Below, in pieces: positions 14,473-15,114 of a stretch of DNA of 15,114 nt; the stretch's first letter is position 1; the number at the start of each line of letters is the position of its first letter. Under the pieces are notes generated by a model. That model did no database searches, was not told the DNA's origin, and saw only the letters and a program-made list of their open reading frames with translations. A program made the translations under genes and the position numbers. The stretch is from Rickettsia typhi (lineage in GTDB: Bacteria > Pseudomonadota > Alphaproteobacteria > Rickettsiales > UBA1997), in NCBI GenBank assembly GCA_945888585.1, contig CAMDAI010000009.1:1-15114 (forward strand). Direction: 5' to 3'.

Positions 14473-15114
14473 TGAATTGCTTGTTTATTATTTAAATTAG
14501 GAAATAACAAATATTGATTGGATTCATCTTTTCTTAATTCAAAATTATATTTGGCAAATAAATCAATGATATCACCAGTGTTATTATCGAACTTAATAGT
14601 AATTTTTACTAAATCTTTAGCAATGGAATTAACTCGCATTTCTTCAAGAAAGTTAATATTTTCAAGTCTTGATTTCATTGACATCCAGTCACCTAAATTA
14701 GAAATAGGAATATAAATATCAATAGTGGTTTTGTCATTACTGGAAGCTTCTTTATTATTTGAAATATGCTCAATAGTTTTTTCTACGACTTTGGAGAGTA
14801 AATCAACTGAATTCAATTGATTTACATTAACAAAACTTAATTTGATTTGCTTGTTTTGGAACCTTCTAATGGTTTTTAAATTAAGGCTAACTTTATTTTC
14901 AATTTCATCAAAATTAAAATAGATTATCATTGTTGCATCGGCTTTGTATTTTGCTAATGATGTCTCAAAATCACTGAAATTAGCTTCATCAGCCATCTCT
15001 GGATTGATAGCGGCAATATCGTCAACATCACCTTTTAAAAGTTTAACCTTAGAATTGGGGTGATTATTAATTGTAATTTCCCAAGCCGATTTCCAGTCGT
15101 TAGTTTTTTCCCAT
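14469..15114 (-). CDS. DUF2066-like protein, N-terminally cut by the window edge
   Basis: The first in-frame ATG inside the window is at 14996, but it is not the true start. The frame continues upstream to 15114 without a stop, through WEKTNDWKSAWEITINNHP and KLLKGDVDDIAAINPEMADE. The latter resembles the 'plgDlqDla.ld' block of DUF2066 proteins, which in alphaproteobacteria often lie beside perM. The visible 214 residues are mostly soluble and of alpha/beta character. The C-terminal part has 'DIYIPISNLGDWMSMKSRLE' (112-131 counted from the internal ATG), resembling the closing W...L segment of that family. No enzymatic motif is seen, and function is unknown. It is the first visible gene of the perM-xthA-tsaE-folC operon. 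Confidence 0.7.
   Translation of the reverse strand, partial: WEKTNDWKSAWEITINNHPNSKVKLLKGDVDDIAAINPEMADEANFSDFETSLAKYKADATMIIYFNFDEIENKVSLNLKTIRRFQNKQIKLSFVNVNQLNSVDLLSKVVEKTIEHISNNKEASSNDKTTIDIYIPISNLGDWMSMKSRLENINFLEEMRVNSIAKDLVKITIKFDNNTGDIIDLFAKYNFELRKDESNQYLLFPNLNNKQAIQ

Noticed and set aside
14518..14715. 65-aa plus-strand frame inside the DUF2066-like gene
   Set aside because: It is antisense to a frame that is open over the full visible gene; no recognisable motif.

Overview
The window is a chromosomal stretch of an AT-rich (roughly 30% G+C by eye) alphaproteobacterium, most likely a member of the Rickettsiales or a similar host-associated lineage. Four things point that way: an isocitrate dehydrogenase with the extra C-terminal domain seen in Rickettsia and Thermus enzymes, a membrane-anchored retropepsin-like protease resembling Rickettsia APRc, a DUF2066-like gene next to an AI-2E/PerM gene, and the start of an IS481-type transposase at the left edge. 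The taxonomic call is an inference from gene content. No rRNA or tRNA gene, CRISPR array or prophage was found.

Layout, left to right. Positions 1-148 hold the 5' end of an IS481-like insertion sequence that runs off the window. A divergent pair follows: azoR (FMN azoreductase, minus) and an exported phytochelatin-synthase-like cysteine peptidase (plus), with good promoter candidates between them. The peptidase gene converges on mscS across a perfect 16-bp hairpin. mscS lies directly downstream of icd, and icd is divergent from lnt (apolipoprotein N-acyltransferase). After lnt come a small Xre-type regulator and then a tight plus-strand operon, parA-parB-hisC-retropepsin-tadA, with junctions of 1, 2, -8 and 2 nt.

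Two parS palindromes bracket that operon, one 17 nt before parA and one in the 32-nt gap after tadA. This indicates an origin-proximal chromosome segregation locus. The right third is a minus-strand operon read from the right edge: DUF2066-like gene (cut by the window edge) - perM-like - xthA - tsaE - folC. Its members overlap or nearly touch, and it converges on tadA at the second parS.

Most genes are housekeeping: segregation (ParAB), tRNA modification (TadA for inosine-34, TsaE for t6A), base excision repair (XthA), folate (FolC), lipoprotein maturation (Lnt), the TCA cycle (Icd) and osmotic protection (MscS). The points worth a second look are the exported phytochelatin-synthase-like enzyme with an intact catalytic triad, the Asp-Ile cofactor signature in Icd that suggests NAD+ rather than NADP+, and the placement of an orphan hisC and an APRc-like protease inside the parAB operon between two parS sites.
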